A stretch of 64,000 bases of DNA from Ceratopteris richardii (GCA_020310875.1 CM035430.1:96728866-96792865); one strand, 5' to 3'; counted from the first letter of the stretch, positions 1 to 12,488 are shown. A program made the numbers and translations. Notes: generated by a model not told the origin, from the letters alone.

Positions 1-11
1 GAGATACATGG

Positions 12-818
12 GTGGCCGAAGAGAATTTGGAGAGAGCCATAGTGCTAGCATCATCTACAATCAATGAGGAATCAGCGAACCCTGGATATGAGCTACCACC
101 AGGAGATTACTACCCATATGAAGCCAATATGTTAGATTACGAACCAACCTATGATTCGGCTTATTATGGATATGGAAACTATGACCCAAGCTATGGCACT
201 GAGGTCGCAACTCTAATGTATACCGGTCCTAAAGCACAGCCACCCATGAGACCAACCATTAGACCACCTGTACCAAGAGGACCTTGTTATAGGTGCGGAG
301 GAGACCATTTTATTAGAGAGTGCCCTCGACCTTACAATCCACCACCACCTAGGACTTGGGAAGGATATTGCAACGATTGCGAAAAGGAACATCTTTTCAG
401 GGACTGCCTTAAGAATCCAACCAAAGTCCAGGACACTGCACCTATCAATGTAATTGAAGTAATAGAAGCATCTGGAAGTGATAAGGAATATACTATGCCA
501 TTGAAAGCCATTACAAGAGCTCAGATAAGGCAACAAAAAGGGAAACAACCAGAACAGGAACAAGAGAGTGATAAAGTCGTAAGCCTGAAAGTTCAGGTAG
601 TTGAAGATTCTGAGGATCCACGCAAGAGTACCCAAAACACCAAAGCACAAAAATGGAAGGAAAGAAGAGAAAAACTCAAAAATAAATGGGCAAAAGATGA
701 GAGTCAAAAAAGTAAAAACAAGCCCGAAACAAAAGGGAACAGAAAGAACAAAGGATCCGAGAGGAGATCTCGGTGTCACCACTTATCCAAGAGAAAGAGA
801 AACCAGGATCAATTCTAG
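12..818 (+). pseudogene. G1 gag C-terminal region with two short-spaced zinc knuckles
   Basis: The frame encodes the end of a gag nucleocapsid. Two knuckles are visible, CYRCGGDHFIREC (residues about 94-106) and CNDCEKEHLFRDC (about 121-133), both spaced C-x2-C-x3-H-x4-C, one residue shorter than the canonical C-x2-C-x4-H-x4-C. A Tyr/Pro-rich stretch precedes them and a Lys/Glu-rich basic tail follows. Such proteins coat genomic RNA inside virus-like particles. The same pair of knuckles occurs in G4 at 53583-55505. The window edge removes the capsid part. The antisense frame over it is a shadow. Confidence 0.85.
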
Positions 819-2272
819 CTGACACGAAGCCAGACGACTTAGACATGTGGCTGAAAGCTTACCAAGCTAGAATTAAGACTGGGCTGAATGTAGAGCAACA
901 AGAAAAACTTTACCCACAAGGGGAGCTGGAAAAGGAAAGACTAGCAATATGTAGGAAGCTTATAGAGGTGGCACAAGCAACCCTAGAAAAGACTATCCCA
1001 GTTCTGCCAGAGACAAGGATAACAGATGATCAATACGAAGAATGTGTCCAATCCAAAGGTAAAGAACTTAGAAGGAAGGAAGACATAGGTGAAAAAATGA
1101 AAATTCAAGATGAACCTGTGTCAATAATACCAGACTTAGAGGCAGAATGGCCGAAGGAATTATGGAATAGACTTCAAGAAGAACAATGGAAAAAAAATGG
1201 AGTATCGAAGCCTCCTTTTGAGGAAATAGATGTGGAAGTTTATCAACCAAATACCAACCTAAAGGAAGTATATGAGGAAGTATCAAGACTCGATAGAAAG
1301 AGAGAGGAAACCCTGAGTATTTCCACCCTACCTAATTACATGGGAGAATACGAGAAGGAGTCTATAATAATACAAGCACCCACAGTACATGGAAAAGGAA
1401 AAGGAAACTCAGAAAAAAGTTCACACAATCTAACGAAACTCAAGAAAACAAAAGTACAATGCAAGTTGACGGTGGAAGAATTACTTCAACTTAAGCCACA
1501 ATTATGGAGACAATTAGCGATCCAATTAGAATTAGGGCAAGAAAAGGAAGGAAAGGGAAAAGAGAACACATCTAAAATACAAATCCCAGTGGATAAAGTG
1601 GGAGAGTTTAGTGAAGGAGACGAAGGCAATACATGTCTGCCTGTCACTTACAATGGGTATATGACCAAGGCTATACTAGACACGGGAGCCGGGGTAGGAA
1701 TCGCCACCAAGGATATTTGGGAGAAATGGGGGAAACCTGCCTTACGACCCACACACATGAAGCTCCAATTAGCAGACGGGCACGTGGAGAAACCCTTAGG
1801 AATATTGGAAAGAATCAAATTAACCACCTGTGGAGTAGAATTTGAACACACATTAGCCATTTGTAAGTTCGAAAAAGCTAACAACTACGAAATGATATTA
1901 GGGTGACCCTTCATGAGACAAATGCGGGTAGTGCAAGACTGGGGAAGAGATTCATTGTACCTACAACATCAAGGAAATACAACCAAGATAAACTTGCATA
2001 CATTTGCTTATCGAGATGTTCCTCCACTGCAGTGGAATCCCATACACAAGGAGGAAGACGACCTATCCATGCATAGTGCTGGATCGAGCGATCAATCTTG
2101 GATGCACGAGGATGCTCAGTTATGGATGTGCAAAGAGGCCAAGAAGGAGGAGAATAAAAGACAAATGTGGCCGATAGGACATCCTAATTACCGACCAGTA
2201 GAGGACCCAGGGTGCATGCCTCAAATCTTTCCAGATGAGACCTTTGAACCGCATGGATGGTGGAAATTCTAG
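773..2272 (+). pseudogene. G1 linker and first retropepsin (PR1)
   Basis: A charged linker (starting near SILADTKPDDLDMWLKAYQ, also present in G4) leads to an aspartic protease with the catalytic triplet in LDTGAGVGIATKDIW (about 1674-1718). The usual hydrophobic-hydrophobic-Gly motif (MILG) follows at about 1890. Retropepsins act as dimers and cut the gag-pol polyprotein. Beyond it lies a region rich in Trp, Asp and Glu that is shared with G4 between protease and RT (for example YRDVPPLQWNP and QLWMCK). I do not know its function. Confidence 0.85.
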
Positions 2273-2641
2273 CAACCTTAGATGTGTGCGTGAATGAGGA
2301 AGTCTTGACAATGAACGAGTGCATAGATGAGGAAGGTTATGATGTAAACCTTTATATGGTGGTCCTTCAAGAAGTAGATGAAGGGGAAATCTTGGAGAAA
2401 GAATGGAAAGAGGAGTATGAGAGTATAGAAATGGAACCGGAATTCGATTCCAAAGAGAGCTACCTGGACACCATTCAAAATAGAGAGAAGCAGGGGCCTA
2501 CCAAGATCTTAGCAATCGAAGCTACTCCGATGGTACCGAAGCAAGCAGAAGACATGTAAAATAGGACCTGATCCAGATTCATTTGAAGTTCCTGAACATT
2601 TTAAAAGATATGAACTAGAAGAGAGAAAGGTAGCCATTCAA

Positions 2642-4140
2642 ATGCCTAAACGAGAGGCTAGAGATGAAGCATACGACAACAAAGAACAAACAAAAAAAAT
2701 TGTAGTAACAGTGGAAGACGGAGAAGAGCGATGCACCTACATAGGCAAAGATGTATCAGAGGAGGAGGAAGAAGAACTCATACAGCTGATCCAAGAATAT
2801 CGAGACGTGTTCGCATGGACATATAAGGATCTTAAGGGTGTAGAACCCAATATTTGTTCTCATCGAATACCAATGACTGCAGATGCAAAACCATCTAAAC
2901 AACGCCCTTATACGTATAATGAGGTGTATGCAGCGAAAATTAAGGAAGAAATTGATAAGCTACTAGCTGCCGGATTCATATATGAGATAGAACACACGGA
3001 GTGGGTATCACCTTTAGTAGTTGTGCCTAAGAAAAATGTATTGAGGGTGTGCATTAACTTGAAAAAGGTCAATGCAGCTACCCATTACCCATTACGGACC
3101 ATCTATTGGAAAGAGTAGCAGGGAAGGAAGTCTATAGCTTCTTAGATGGATTCTCTGGATACAACCAAGTGGCTATTGCTACTGAGGATCAACATAAGAC
3201 CGCCTTCGTGACCGAATGGGGAGTCTATGCTTTCAGAGTGATGCCTTTTGGACTCACTAATGCACGTGCTACTTTCCAACGATTGATGTGTCATGTTTTC
3301 AAGGAATTCCTGAAAAAGAGTATGGAAGTGTATGTAGATGATCTATGTACATACTCGAATCAAAGACGAGATCACATTCCCGAGTTGAGAAAAATATTTA
3401 ATAAATGCCGCCAGTATCGAGTCTACCTAAACCCAGAAAAGTGTGTCTTCATGGTGAGACAAGGGAAGATCTTAGGACACATAGTCTCAAGAAATAGAAT
3501 ATCCATGGATGAGGACAAGACCAAGGTCATCTTAGAGCTTCCTAGACCAAAGAATGCGAAAGAGGTACAAGCCTTTATGGGACATTGTGGATATTACCGT
3601 CGGTTTATTCACATGTATGCCATAATAGCCAAACCCCTGTATGGTCTCTTAACTCAATTCACTTGGACTGAAGAGTGCGAGAAAGCATTCAATGAGTTAA
3701 AAAAGAGACTTAGCACAACCCCAATTCTAAAAACGCCCAATTGGAACAAGCCCTTTCATATTCATGTTGATGCTTCTAATTATGCAATTGGATGATCTTG
3801 GCCCAACCGGCTGATGAGGGAAAGCTAGATCATCCAATTGCCTATGCAAGTAGGCAACTGAATCAAGCTGAAAGGAATTATACAACAACCGAGCAAGAAG
3901 GATTAGGAATGGTCTATGCAGTTAAAAAATTCAGACACTATCTGTTAGCCAACAAATTTAAGTTCTTTATAGACCATCAGGACCTACTGCACTTAGTTAA
4001 TAAACCTTGTAACACGGGCAGATTAGTAAGATGGTTCTTGCTATTAATGGAGTTCGACTTTGAAGTGGTAGTAAAAAAAGGAAATACGCATGTAAGAGCA
4101 GACCACCTTTCTAGGTTAACTCACAGAGAGCCGCCAAGTG
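2642..4140 (+). pseudogene. G1 reverse transcriptase and RNase H region
   Basis: RT signatures are visible: EHTEWVSPLVVVPKKN, SFLDGFSGYNQV, MPFGLTNA and the catalytic YVDDL (about 3329-3343). The connection domain follows with FMGHCGYYRRFI, then RNase H beginning at HIHVDASNYAIG and including the ASRQLN and DHQDLL stretches. It would copy genomic RNA into cDNA in the particle. Sequence order and motifs match Ty3/Gypsy, not Copia. The region is closely related to residues about 460-900 of the G4 polyprotein. Confidence 0.93.
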
Positions 4141-4227
4141 GGGTACCCGATGATCTACCAGATACTTATTTGTTCAATCTGGAAGTTTGTCCGAAGTGGG
4201 CAGAGAAATTAATTCCTATACTCACAC

Positions 4228-5790
4228 ATGGCCCACAACACTCAATCAATAAGGATAGCAAAAAGGAAATTCTTCAATCAAGGAATTTGCACATTATTGC
4301 TGGCAAGTGTGTACTATAAGGAACCCAATGGAGTGTTGCTAAGACGTGTCAAGGAGGATGAACAAAAGAAACTAATTGAGCAAGCACATGTGAACAAATG
4401 GAGAACACACCAAGGGACTTATGGAACCATTCGGGAGTTAAAAAGATTAGGAGTGTACTGGCCTGACATGCCCAAGGATGTCCATGACTATGTGAGTAAT
4501 TGTGCAGAATGCCAGGAGACAATCCCGAAGGATCATATGTCCATACCTTTTTCAACCATAACACCCAATTGGAGTAAAAAATTGGTTAAATTCCTAAAGA
4601 GCAGAGAGCATGAGGAAGGAATAAGTTTAACTAGAAGACGATCCCTAGAAGAAATGAGCAAGGATTATGTACTTGTGGGAAAACAATTGTTTAGGAGAGG
4701 AAAGGATAACCAATTACGATTATGCGTACATGAAGGAGAGTATCTACCCATATTAGAGATGGCACATGTGGGAGGTCATTTTTCAGCTGAGAGAACTATC
4801 AAAATGATCCTCTTCACCGGCTTGTGGTGGCCAACTCTACATATGGATGCAGAGACTTATGTACGAAGCTGTGAAACGTGCCAAAGGGCTAAATACCCAA
4901 TTCGGAGAGATGACATGCCATTAAGACCCATGGTGTGTGCGAGAGCATTTTCCAAATGGGGTATCAACTTCATAGGACCCATCAACCCACCAGCCAAAGG
5001 ATCACATGCTGAGTACATCATAGTAGCCACAGACTATTTGACCAAATGGGTAGAAGCAAAAGCTACGAGAAAGAACGATGCTCAAACCACTGCTGAACTC
5101 CTTTTTGAGAATATATTCACTCGTTTCGGATTACCAATTGAGATTGTGAGTGACCGAGGAACGCACTTCCTTAATGAAGTAATAGAATCCCTAATGAATG
5201 AATTTTTAGTGATTCAAAAAAAATTAGCCCCATACCATCCCCAAGCCAATGGTCAAGCGGAAAGTTCCAACAAGGTGTTATGTACTGTATTGACAAAGAT
5301 TGTCAATAATGGGAGGTCGGATTGGGACAAACAATTGCATCATGCAATTTGGGCCTTCTGAGTAGCATACAAGACTGCCATTGGAACTACCCCATTCAAT
5401 TTAGTGTACGGGCAAAATGCAATTTCGCCAATTGATTTTTTAATCCCAACATTGAGCGTAGCCCAACGGTATGAATGGAACGGACATGAGTTATCCCAAC
5501 AACTCGACCAAATCGAGAAGTTACATGAGACTAGGTTACAAGCAGTGGCAGGAATCTATGCAGCTAAAAGAAGACAAAAGGCATATTATGATGCACATAT
5601 AAAAGACAAAGGACTTAAAGAGGGAGACTTAGTCTTGGTGTACACCTTAAAGCAACATGCCAAGAAGTTACAAAAACAAGGATATGGACCTCTGATCATC
5701 AATAGAATCTCTACTAGTGGAGCAGTTAATCTAGCCACTCTAGATGGAGACATTCTTCCTAACTACATATGGAGCCATTGACGGATCAAA
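4228..5790 (+). pseudogene. G1 integrase region with two H2C2 modules
   Basis: Two zinc-binding H2C2 modules lie in tandem. The first, about 4312-4520, has AHVNKWRTH, LGVYWPDM and CAEC. The second, about 4687-4890, has AHVGGHF, LWWPTLHMDA and CETC. Known Gypsy integrases carry one. The catalytic core follows with INFIGPI (first Asp), EIVSDRGTHF (second Asp) and HPQANGQAESSNK (Glu). The C-terminal part has GYGPLIINRIST. Integrase would join cDNA ends to host DNA. The same duplicated layout is present in G4, so it predates the split of the two elements. Confidence 0.88.
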
Positions 5791-6038
5791 TGTTAGCACG
5801 ACTAGTAGGTGCTCAAAATAGGAAGAAAGAGGAAGAACGGATTAGAGAGGAAGCCCGACAAGAAGCCCTAGAACGCATTAAGAAACGGAAAGAATGGATA
5901 AGACAACGAGATGAACGCTATCTCCAAGGAGAAGAGCCTATCCCTATGGCCAACTACCAAGTCCATGACTCGGACACGACGAAGTCATACATGTCATAGC
6001 CTTACCTGAACCTAGGGATCGGCAAGACAAAATACAAA

Positions 6039-6350
6039 TTGATAGATGCATTGATAGACTCAGGAGCAGGACTTAGTTGCATACGTAATACGGTCATAAA
6101 AGATCTGCAAATGATTATGAGCCCCACAAAAGCCCAATTGAGAGGAATTGGAGGTCAAACCCTAGAATGCATTGGAACAGCGATAGTGTCTCTCCACCTA
6201 GGAAATTCTTCCATGGAACAACGAGTATTAGTGTGCAGAGACGAGGATTGAATAGAGGATTTGATCCTAGGACAAGATTGGATCATTGAGAATGAAGTCA
6301 GTATCAACCTAGCTCAAGGATACATTTTGGCCAAGATAGGGCACAAAGAA
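6039..6350 (+). pseudogene. G1 second retropepsin-like domain (PR2), after integrase
   Basis: Downstream of the integrase the sequence reads DALIDSGAGLSCIRNTVIKD and later LILGQDWIIENEVSINL. This is the Asp-Ser-Gly-Ala catalytic motif followed by the hydrophobic-hydrophobic-Gly (ILG) motif about 70 residues on, as in retropepsins. It is distinct from the protease upstream of RT. G4 has the counterpart at 61905-62190. The fold is inferred from motifs; activity is unknown. Confidence 0.75.
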
Positions 6351-6599
6351 ATTTTTAGTCTATTAGGAGATAAGCCTTTATCCCAACCCACCACCATCGA
6401 GAGTTTAGGGAAATGCACGGAAAAGCTACTCCAACATGATTCCAGTCTCACCATTTCAGAAACCAAGCTAGAAGAAGTAGAAAGTTCAAACCCTCAAATC
6501 TCCAAAGAAGAAGGAAAATCACTCCATTCAGTTGAAGAGAAGCCCGACACTAAGGAAACCAACTCTCATGCTGCTTCTCACCCAGACAAAGGACTAGCA

Positions 6600-6923
6600 A
6601 TATGGAATCCAACACTCAGATACTTACGGCAAAGAACAGCCAAATAACAATGGGTACGCAAAGATCAAAAGGAGAAAGAGCAGACGTCAACATCAACTCA
6701 TAAGGAGAAAATAGAAATGAAGAAGTCAGCTTCACCTAAGTCCAAACCAAAAGGACCCTTACAAGTATGGCTCCCCAAGCCTTTGATTGCAGCTCAGAGA
6801 GCACGACATCAGATATGGATCCCCAAGAAGGTCAAACAGGCAGCCGAGCTGGAGATAAGCACTCAGAAGGAAGCATTATGGCGCCATAGAACCTTAATGG
6901 GGGGAGTGCAGAGGGGGGCTTGA
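6600..6923 (+). pseudogene. G1 W-V-P-K motif tail
   Basis: The stretch after PR2 is rich in Lys, Ser and Pro and repeats a short motif: QWVRKDQK (about 6648), QVWLPKPL (about 6760) and QIWIPKKV (about 6810). The matching tail of G4 has five such motifs. I do not recognise a domain; it may be a basic unstructured binding tail. Confidence 0.6.
6896..6918 (+). other. Polypurine tract of G1
   Basis: A G-rich purine run broken by one T and one C lies directly before the putative 3' LTR. This is where plus-strand DNA synthesis is primed in LTR elements. Confidence 0.7.
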
Positions 6924-7313
6924 TGCCTTCTGAGGGGTTTGAGGGGCCTATCCCCTTGGCCTGTAGGGTTGAGATGATAGGACTTCTAGTCATGGAAATA
7001 TTTTCAGATTGTATATTGCCGACTAGTGTGTATCTCCCAACTACATTTATCTATACCAACTCCCCTTGTAAAAGCTATATGAGCATGGACCAGTTGAGCT
7101 TTACATAGCATTCTCCACTAGTAAACCCTTCATCTAGAGTTTGTCTAGATCGCATCTAATCTCCACATTGGGAAGGCATGGGTGGACAATACCATCGTTG
7201 TAACTACAGTATGTTTGGAAATATGAGAATTTGAGTTCTCTATCTCTCAATCTGCATCTATATTTGTCTGCATTTTTCTCTCAACTCTATCTACTGGTCT
7301 ATTCTGCTGTGCA
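6921..7313 (+). repeat. Putative 3' LTR of G1
   Basis: Starts TGATGCC two bases after the polypurine tract and could end at TGTGCA (7308-7313), where Copia-like sequence begins shortly after. The partner LTR lies outside the window, so the limits rest only on the tract, TG/CA ends and the start of foreign sequence. It does not resemble the LTR of G4. Confidence 0.5.
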
Positions 7314-7329
7314 ACTATTTTTCTTACAT

Positions 7330-7560
7330 GGTAGCCCAAGTACACTCTGATCCCTACTATTTTTTTTGAGGGCTCTTTCTCCTATGTGAGCTAGCCTCTT
7401 GTGCCAAATCTCTAACTCTGATAGAGTTTGGGTGCCATAGTTGGACACGACAATGTTCTTAGTGTCTTGGAGTTCAAAGATGAACAATCTACCTATCTTC
7501 TCTCCTTTTGCTATCTTCTTAAATCCGTATTGTGGATATTCAACAAATGTGACTCTTCTA
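7330..7560 (-). mobile_element. Copia fragment (end of gag-PR, GAG-pre-integrase)
   Basis: The minus strand encodes FIFELQDTKNIVVSNYG and EIWHKRLAHIGERALK. This is closely similar to the Copia element C1 at about 41660-41800. It is a short relic of the same family, lying in antisense next to the G1 LTR. Confidence 0.85.
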
Positions 7561-7866
7561 AATTTGTTTTAGATATTACAAAAGGTTTTTCTACATAATT
7601 GATCAATGAACTCTTCTTAATTGGAGACATCCATTGATATTGTTATCTAATCCTCTCTCATTCCATACAGGTAAGAGCAGACAAACTCGTCTAAAAACTT
7701 TCTCTCATGCTTATTGATTTTACCTTCAATATGTGCAAATGTAACAAATAGAATATAGGATAAATTTTAAATTTTAATTATAATTAATGTTTCAAAACTA
7801 GCCCAACTAATAAGAAATAATAAAAAAATAATGCTATCATAAATAAAATGATAGTTAATTAAATAC
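7561..7866. other. AT-rich spacer
   Basis: No coding or structural signal seen. The sequence is AT-rich with short A and T runs and leads into the GATA-type repeats. Confidence 0.6.
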
Positions 7867-8425
7867 ATTTGTAAGTAGATATATAAGTAGATATGATAAA
7901 TAGATTGACAAATAAATATATGAATAGATAGTTAGTAGGATAGATAGATATCTGATTAAACATATGGATAGATGAATACATGAATAACTATATGGATATA
8001 TAGATCAACATATAGATAAATAAATGAGTAGATAGATAGATGAATAATTGAATGGATAGATAAATGAATAGATAGATAGATGGATATATATATATATAGA
8101 TGAATAAGTGAATGGATAAGGAGATGAATAGGGAGATACATGGATATATAGATAGATGAATAAATGAATGGATAAATAGATGTATATATATTTATAGTTA
8201 GAAAGATGAATAAATATATGGATAGATAAATGAATAGATATGTACATAACTAGATAGATAGTTGCATAAATAGATTAATATAAAGACTGATAGATGGATC
8301 ATTATATGACTAGATTGATACATAAATAGATAGATAGATAAATGAATAAATGGATATATGAATGGAATGAAAAATATGTAAAAAAATAGACAAATAGGGC
8401 GATAGATAGACGAGTGGATGGATAC
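7867..8425. repeat. Degenerate GATA / GATGAATA simple-repeat tract
   Basis: About 560 bp made of irregular tetranucleotide-like units (GATA, GATG, AATA, for example AGATAGATGAATAAATGAAT). Open frames here on the minus strand are only translations of the repeat (Ile-His-Leu-Ser-Tyr runs). Confidence 0.9.
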
Positions 8426-8429
8426 ATAA

Positions 8430-8830
8430 ATAAAAAGTATTGTTATAATATGGAAGTGAATCTATGTAACTATTATGAATGTAAGAGTCAAATAATGAGA
8501 CATTCATAATAGTTCATATACACTTCCTATACTATGCATGATTCTTGTAAAATGAATGTATATAAATATTGTGAAACTAAGAATCAAAGAATCATACAAT
8601 CACAATATTTTTTATACACCCTAGGCATTATTATGCTCAACTGAATCTATATGACTATTGTGAGACAAAGAGTCAAAGAATAAGACAATCATATTAGTCC
8701 CTATACACTCCCTATACTATTGAGAGAGTAGGAATCAAGGCAGTGCTTCAAACAACCATAATATATCTAATTCTCATATGCCTATTCTACTGGGAGAGTA
8801 AAGAATTGATGTAGCAACTCAGACAATCAC
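8430..8830. repeat. Degenerate tandem repeat, units of about 90-190 bp
   Basis: Related segments begin near 8457, 8560 and 8642. Each has a TGAATCTAT- or TATAAATATTGTG-like start, then an AAGAGTCAAA(G/T)AAT-like stretch, then a CACTCCCTATACTAT-like end. Later partial units follow to about 8830. Unit borders are approximate. Confidence 0.6.
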
Positions 8831-8968
8831 AATATTTGATTGTATTATTTAATTAATCAAAGTAAACAAGTAAGAAATGCTTTCGTGAGTTATAACATGT
8901 ATACTTATGATGAATAAAAAACATAAATAACAATTACATAAGCACAAATCACGCATATGTAAGAGATG

Positions 8969-9030
8969 CATATGTGAATCATAACATATGTGAATATTAA
9001 CATATGTGAATCATAACATATATGTATGAT
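8969..9030. repeat. 16-bp tandem repeat
   Basis: The unit CATATGTGAATCATAA repeats at 8969, 8985 and 9001 with an exact 16-bp period, followed by a decayed unit at 9017. Confidence 0.9.
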
Positions 9031-9059
9031 ACATAATAGACATAAGAGCATAAAAGAAA

Positions 9060-9326
9060 ATAAGTAAAAAAAAAACTACCTTAAGGCTATGGTTGTTGCA
9101 ATTTGAGGTCTGCAGAAGCACATGACTAATAGAAGGAAGAAGAAGAAGAAGCTTGGTGCACAACACAACACTGAATGGGTTATCAAGTGAATTTACAAAG
9201 ATTAGTAACCCATTAGGGTTATTAGTGTATACATAAGCCCAGGGAAAAAAACCTCCTAAAGAGGGAAAAAAGTGCCCTGATGGTCCTAAGTGTGTTCACA
9301 CACATCGTTACCAAAACATATCAACA
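9060..9326 (-). repeat. Probable 3' LTR of old Copia fragment C3
   Basis: Read on the minus strand, a purine-rich tract (9327-9341) is followed by TGTTGATATG, the expected polypurine-tract/LTR start. The inner LTR edge is therefore 9326. The outer edge is not defined; I place it loosely near 9060. Confidence 0.5.
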
Positions 9327-10177
9327 AATCCCTCCGGGAGTGATGTGGTGAACAAGAAGGTTACATTCATGTATAAAAAACTGCCAAACTATGTGGATAG
9401 AGATCAATCCACAAAAGGAAGTAAGCCCAAATCTTTGCAAAAAGCTTCAAATTTCTCCCTAGGTAGAGACTTTGTGAAAAGATCCACAACGTTATCCTAT
9501 GTGGGCACATATGTCAATTGATCTCTCTAGTAGAGAACCTCTCCATGACATAATGATATTGCACCTCAATGTGCTTTGTGTGATCATGGAACATAAGGTT
9601 CCTCACTATTGCCACTACACTCTGTCATTGAAGATGGTGGTGGTAGAAGATTGATCAGCACCCAAACTAGCTGAAAGGTATTTGAGCCACACACACGGAT
9701 ATGCATGAGCTACCAAGCATGAAGCAAACACCACTAGTGGAGGCACAAGTTTCATAGCAACCAACCCATACTGAGTCGAAAAAATCATGTAAATCTAGCA
9801 ATAATGATCCCCCCTTGGGTGAAAACAATCCAAGTAGCCAGATACCACTCAAGTGGCGAAAGATGTGCTTAATGGTCTACCAATGCTTGACACCTAGGAA
9901 ATGCATAAACTTGCTCATATAAGAGACAAAAAACTGAATATCAAGCCACATTTTGCATAAGTAAATCAAGCATCCAATAGCCTACTAATAGAGCACAACA
10001 TCAAATGCATCTCCGTTATCATGAAGACTCAACAACCATAAATCTGTTTCATAGGAGTGGAAATAGGTTTGCAATCTTCAAGGCCAAAATGTTGCAATAG
10101 TATGTCAATATATTTTCTTTGACACAAAGCTATTCCCCCATCAACTTAAATAAATTGAATGCACAAATAATGATACA
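9327..10177 (-). mobile_element. Old Copia fragment C3 (RT end and RNase H)
   Basis: Heavily decayed Copia pol on the minus strand. Recognisable pieces include a KHIEVQYHYVMERF-like RNase H end near 9530-9580 and an RT segment near 10060-10140 resembling LCQRKYIDILLQHFGLEDCK. It is cut off where C2 begins. It is older than C2. Confidence 0.75.
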
Positions 10178-10182
10178 AATGC
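10178..10182. repeat. Target-site duplication of C2, left copy
   Basis: AATGC directly before the left LTR matches AATGC at 15821-15825 directly after the right LTR. Five base pairs is the usual Copia duplication. Confidence 0.8.
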
Positions 10183-10480
10183 TAAAGTATTTCAATGGTG
10201 ATGCACCACAGTGTGCTCTCCTTCTCGAGGGCTCCATGATGATATCCTCGGAGTAGAAAACTGAGCTCCTAGGGCCGCACATGGTACTCTGCACAAAGGA
10301 TACAAAATATGCACAAAAATACAGTACACAGGGAGCATGAACATAGACTTCTTAGGTGTTACTAATGCAGTCAAACTTATAGTCTATGACTGACCAGACC
10401 ACTATATGTTTTATTAAAGAACATATACAAAGAAGTGTCCGATGGCCATTTGGCCTTTCACATGGACACTAACGGTAACA
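10183..10480 (-). repeat. C2 3' LTR (left)
   Basis: 298 bp and directly repeated at 15523-15820. The left copy starts TAAAGTATTTC where the right starts TGGAGTATTTC; both end in TAACA. The polypurine tract TTAGTGGGAGAT (minus strand, 10481-10492) abuts its inner edge. Confidence 0.92.
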
Positions 10481-10627
10481 ATCTCCCACTAAAGGCCAAT
10501 ATGGCCAAAGTAACTATGGGAGAAAAATAAAGAATGATAAAGAATACCGGAGTGTAAGTATACAAACTATACCTCCCACCTGATGGGCATGTTACATAGT
10601 ATACAAGTGACTGTGTAAGATCATGAA

Positions 10628-12162
10628 TCAAGTAACCCCCATCAAGTGACAACAATGTCGAAAGCTATCTTGTGGTAGAGCTTTAGTCAAAGCATCTGCA
10701 ACATTATCTTGAGTGTGAACCTTCTCAAGAATAATGAGCTCAGTGGCTAAGCAATCTCTAATGAAGTGATATCTCACCTCAATGTGCTTGGTCTTTGCAT
10801 GACAGATTGGATTCTTTGCCAAAGCAATGGCATGCTGATTGTCACAGAGTAAATGAGGTACATGCTGAGGTAAACCTATATCACAAGCAAGACGAGAAAG
10901 CCACAATACTTCCTTACATGCCTTACTTGCTGCAACATTGCTTTTGTGGTGTAAACAGCTGTACATTCTTGAAGAAGAGATCTCCAAGAGATAGCACCTC
11001 CAACAAAATGAAAAATATACCCTGATATAGACTTACGATTGCCTACACAACCAGCATAGTCAGAATCTGTGTAACCAATAATGGATGCTTTTCCTCTACC
11101 TAGCATAGACACTTGTCCTTAGTGTCACTCAGATATCTCAAAATCATCTTGACCACTTCTCGATGTTTCTTGCCAGGATTAGACATATATCTGCTCACAA
11201 CTCCCACTTCAAATGCAATGTCTGGTCTCGTAGCTACCATAGCATACATGAGACTACCAACAACAGATTGATGGGGAATTTTGGGTCATGAATTCCTTAT
11301 ATATATATTTTTTATTATGTATGTTAAAGTTAGACCTAAAATCTTGCATATTGAACCTATGAAGTACTTTGGATATGTGCTCACTTTGAGACAAGTACAC
11401 GCATCTTTTACTCCTATCACGAGTAATGTGCATGCCAAGAATATGTTTGGCATCCCCCAAATCCTTCATATCAAATGTCTCACTCAACTTCTTTTTGAGA
11501 ATTGACAAGTCATAAGAGGAGTTCCCAACAATCAACATATCATTGACATAAAGTATCAAGCATATCATGCTGCCATCTGAGCATCTCTTTGTGTAGAGAC
11601 AATGATCCTCATTGCTTCAAGAATAGCCTTGAGACTTCATAAAAACATCAAACTTTTGGTACCATTGTCTAGGGGATCGTTTAAGTCCATAAAAGCTCTT
11701 CTTGAGCTTACAAACTAGACTTTCCTTGCCAAGAACTACATAACCCTTAGATTGTTCCATATAGATCTCATCTGTAAGATCTCCATGCAAAAAAGCAGTT
11801 TTCACATCCATTTGGACTAGCTCTAAGTCCTCCATTGCAATGAATCCAAGCAACATGCGCAGGGTAGTCATCTTGACCATTAGAGAGAAGATTTCATTGA
11901 AATCAACACCATGTTGTTGCTCAAAACCCTTTGCAACAATTCATGCTTTATACTTTGGAGAAGCACTATCTAATGTGAATTTCAGCTTATATACCCATTC
12001 ACATGGTAAAGCTTTGTTGCCCTTTGGCAAGGGTACTAAATCCCAAGTACCATTCTTGTGAATAGAATCCAACTCACTCTTCATGGCATGCTCCCATTTG
12101 ACATGATCCTCTATCCGCATAGCCTCTTTGTAGCAAGAAGGTTCACCAGCATCTATTAGCAT
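10628..12162 (-). pseudogene. C2 reverse transcriptase and RNase H region
   Basis: Minus-strand Copia RT is recognisable in WEHAMKSELDSIHKNGTWDL, LVQMDVKTAFLHGDLTDEIY, GLKRSPRQWYQKFD and LYVNDMLIVG. The last is at the catalytic aspartate site. RNase H follows with GYTDSDYAG, TKHIEVRYHFIRDCL and DNVADALTKALP. It would reverse-transcribe the element RNA. The last gene in Copia order, it sits next to the 3' LTR. Confidence 0.92.
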
Positions 12163-12488
12163 AAAAAAATCTAAGCCTAGAACATATCTATCACGTAGAT
12201 ATGAGACACGTGTAGAGTGTCTTAATGGTTACTGAATAGGAACATGTGCAGACTGATCTGACCGAAAATTCTCTTGAACTTCCCTATGTACAACATTTTT
12301 ATGCATTGAAAATGACACCACTACTTTCGATCAATGACCGTGTTTCAAAATCCCATAAGTGTGTATTCAAATTATCCTTCTCGACCATATCCAAGAAAAA
12401 TACATTTCTTTGACTTATGATCCAAATTTTATCTAAGATTCTTGGCTATATGAACACATGCTTCACACCCAAAAACTTGAAGATGATC

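Larger units (their letters stand above)
1..7313 (+). mobile_element. Ty3/Gypsy LTR retrotransposon G1, 3' part, degraded
   Basis: Fossil Gypsy element whose 5' end lies before the window. Parts in order: gag zinc knuckles (about 290-420), linker, retropepsin (about 1670-1890), reverse transcriptase (about 2930-3510), RNase H (about 3740-4130), two integrase zinc-finger modules (about 4312-4520 and 4687-4890), integrase core (about 4950-5300), C-terminal region, a second retropepsin-like domain (6039-6330), W-V-P-K tail (6649-6835), polypurine tract and a putative 3' LTR. The order PR-RT-RH-IN is diagnostic of Ty3/Gypsy. It shares this extended architecture with G4 at 48765-64000 but is clearly diverged from it. 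It is broken in many places and looks old. Domain assignments are firm; the 3' LTR limits are tentative. Confidence 0.93.

Noticed and set aside
7956-8507. Several minus-strand frames rich in Ile, Tyr, Ser and His
   Set aside because: They are translations of the GATA-type simple repeat.
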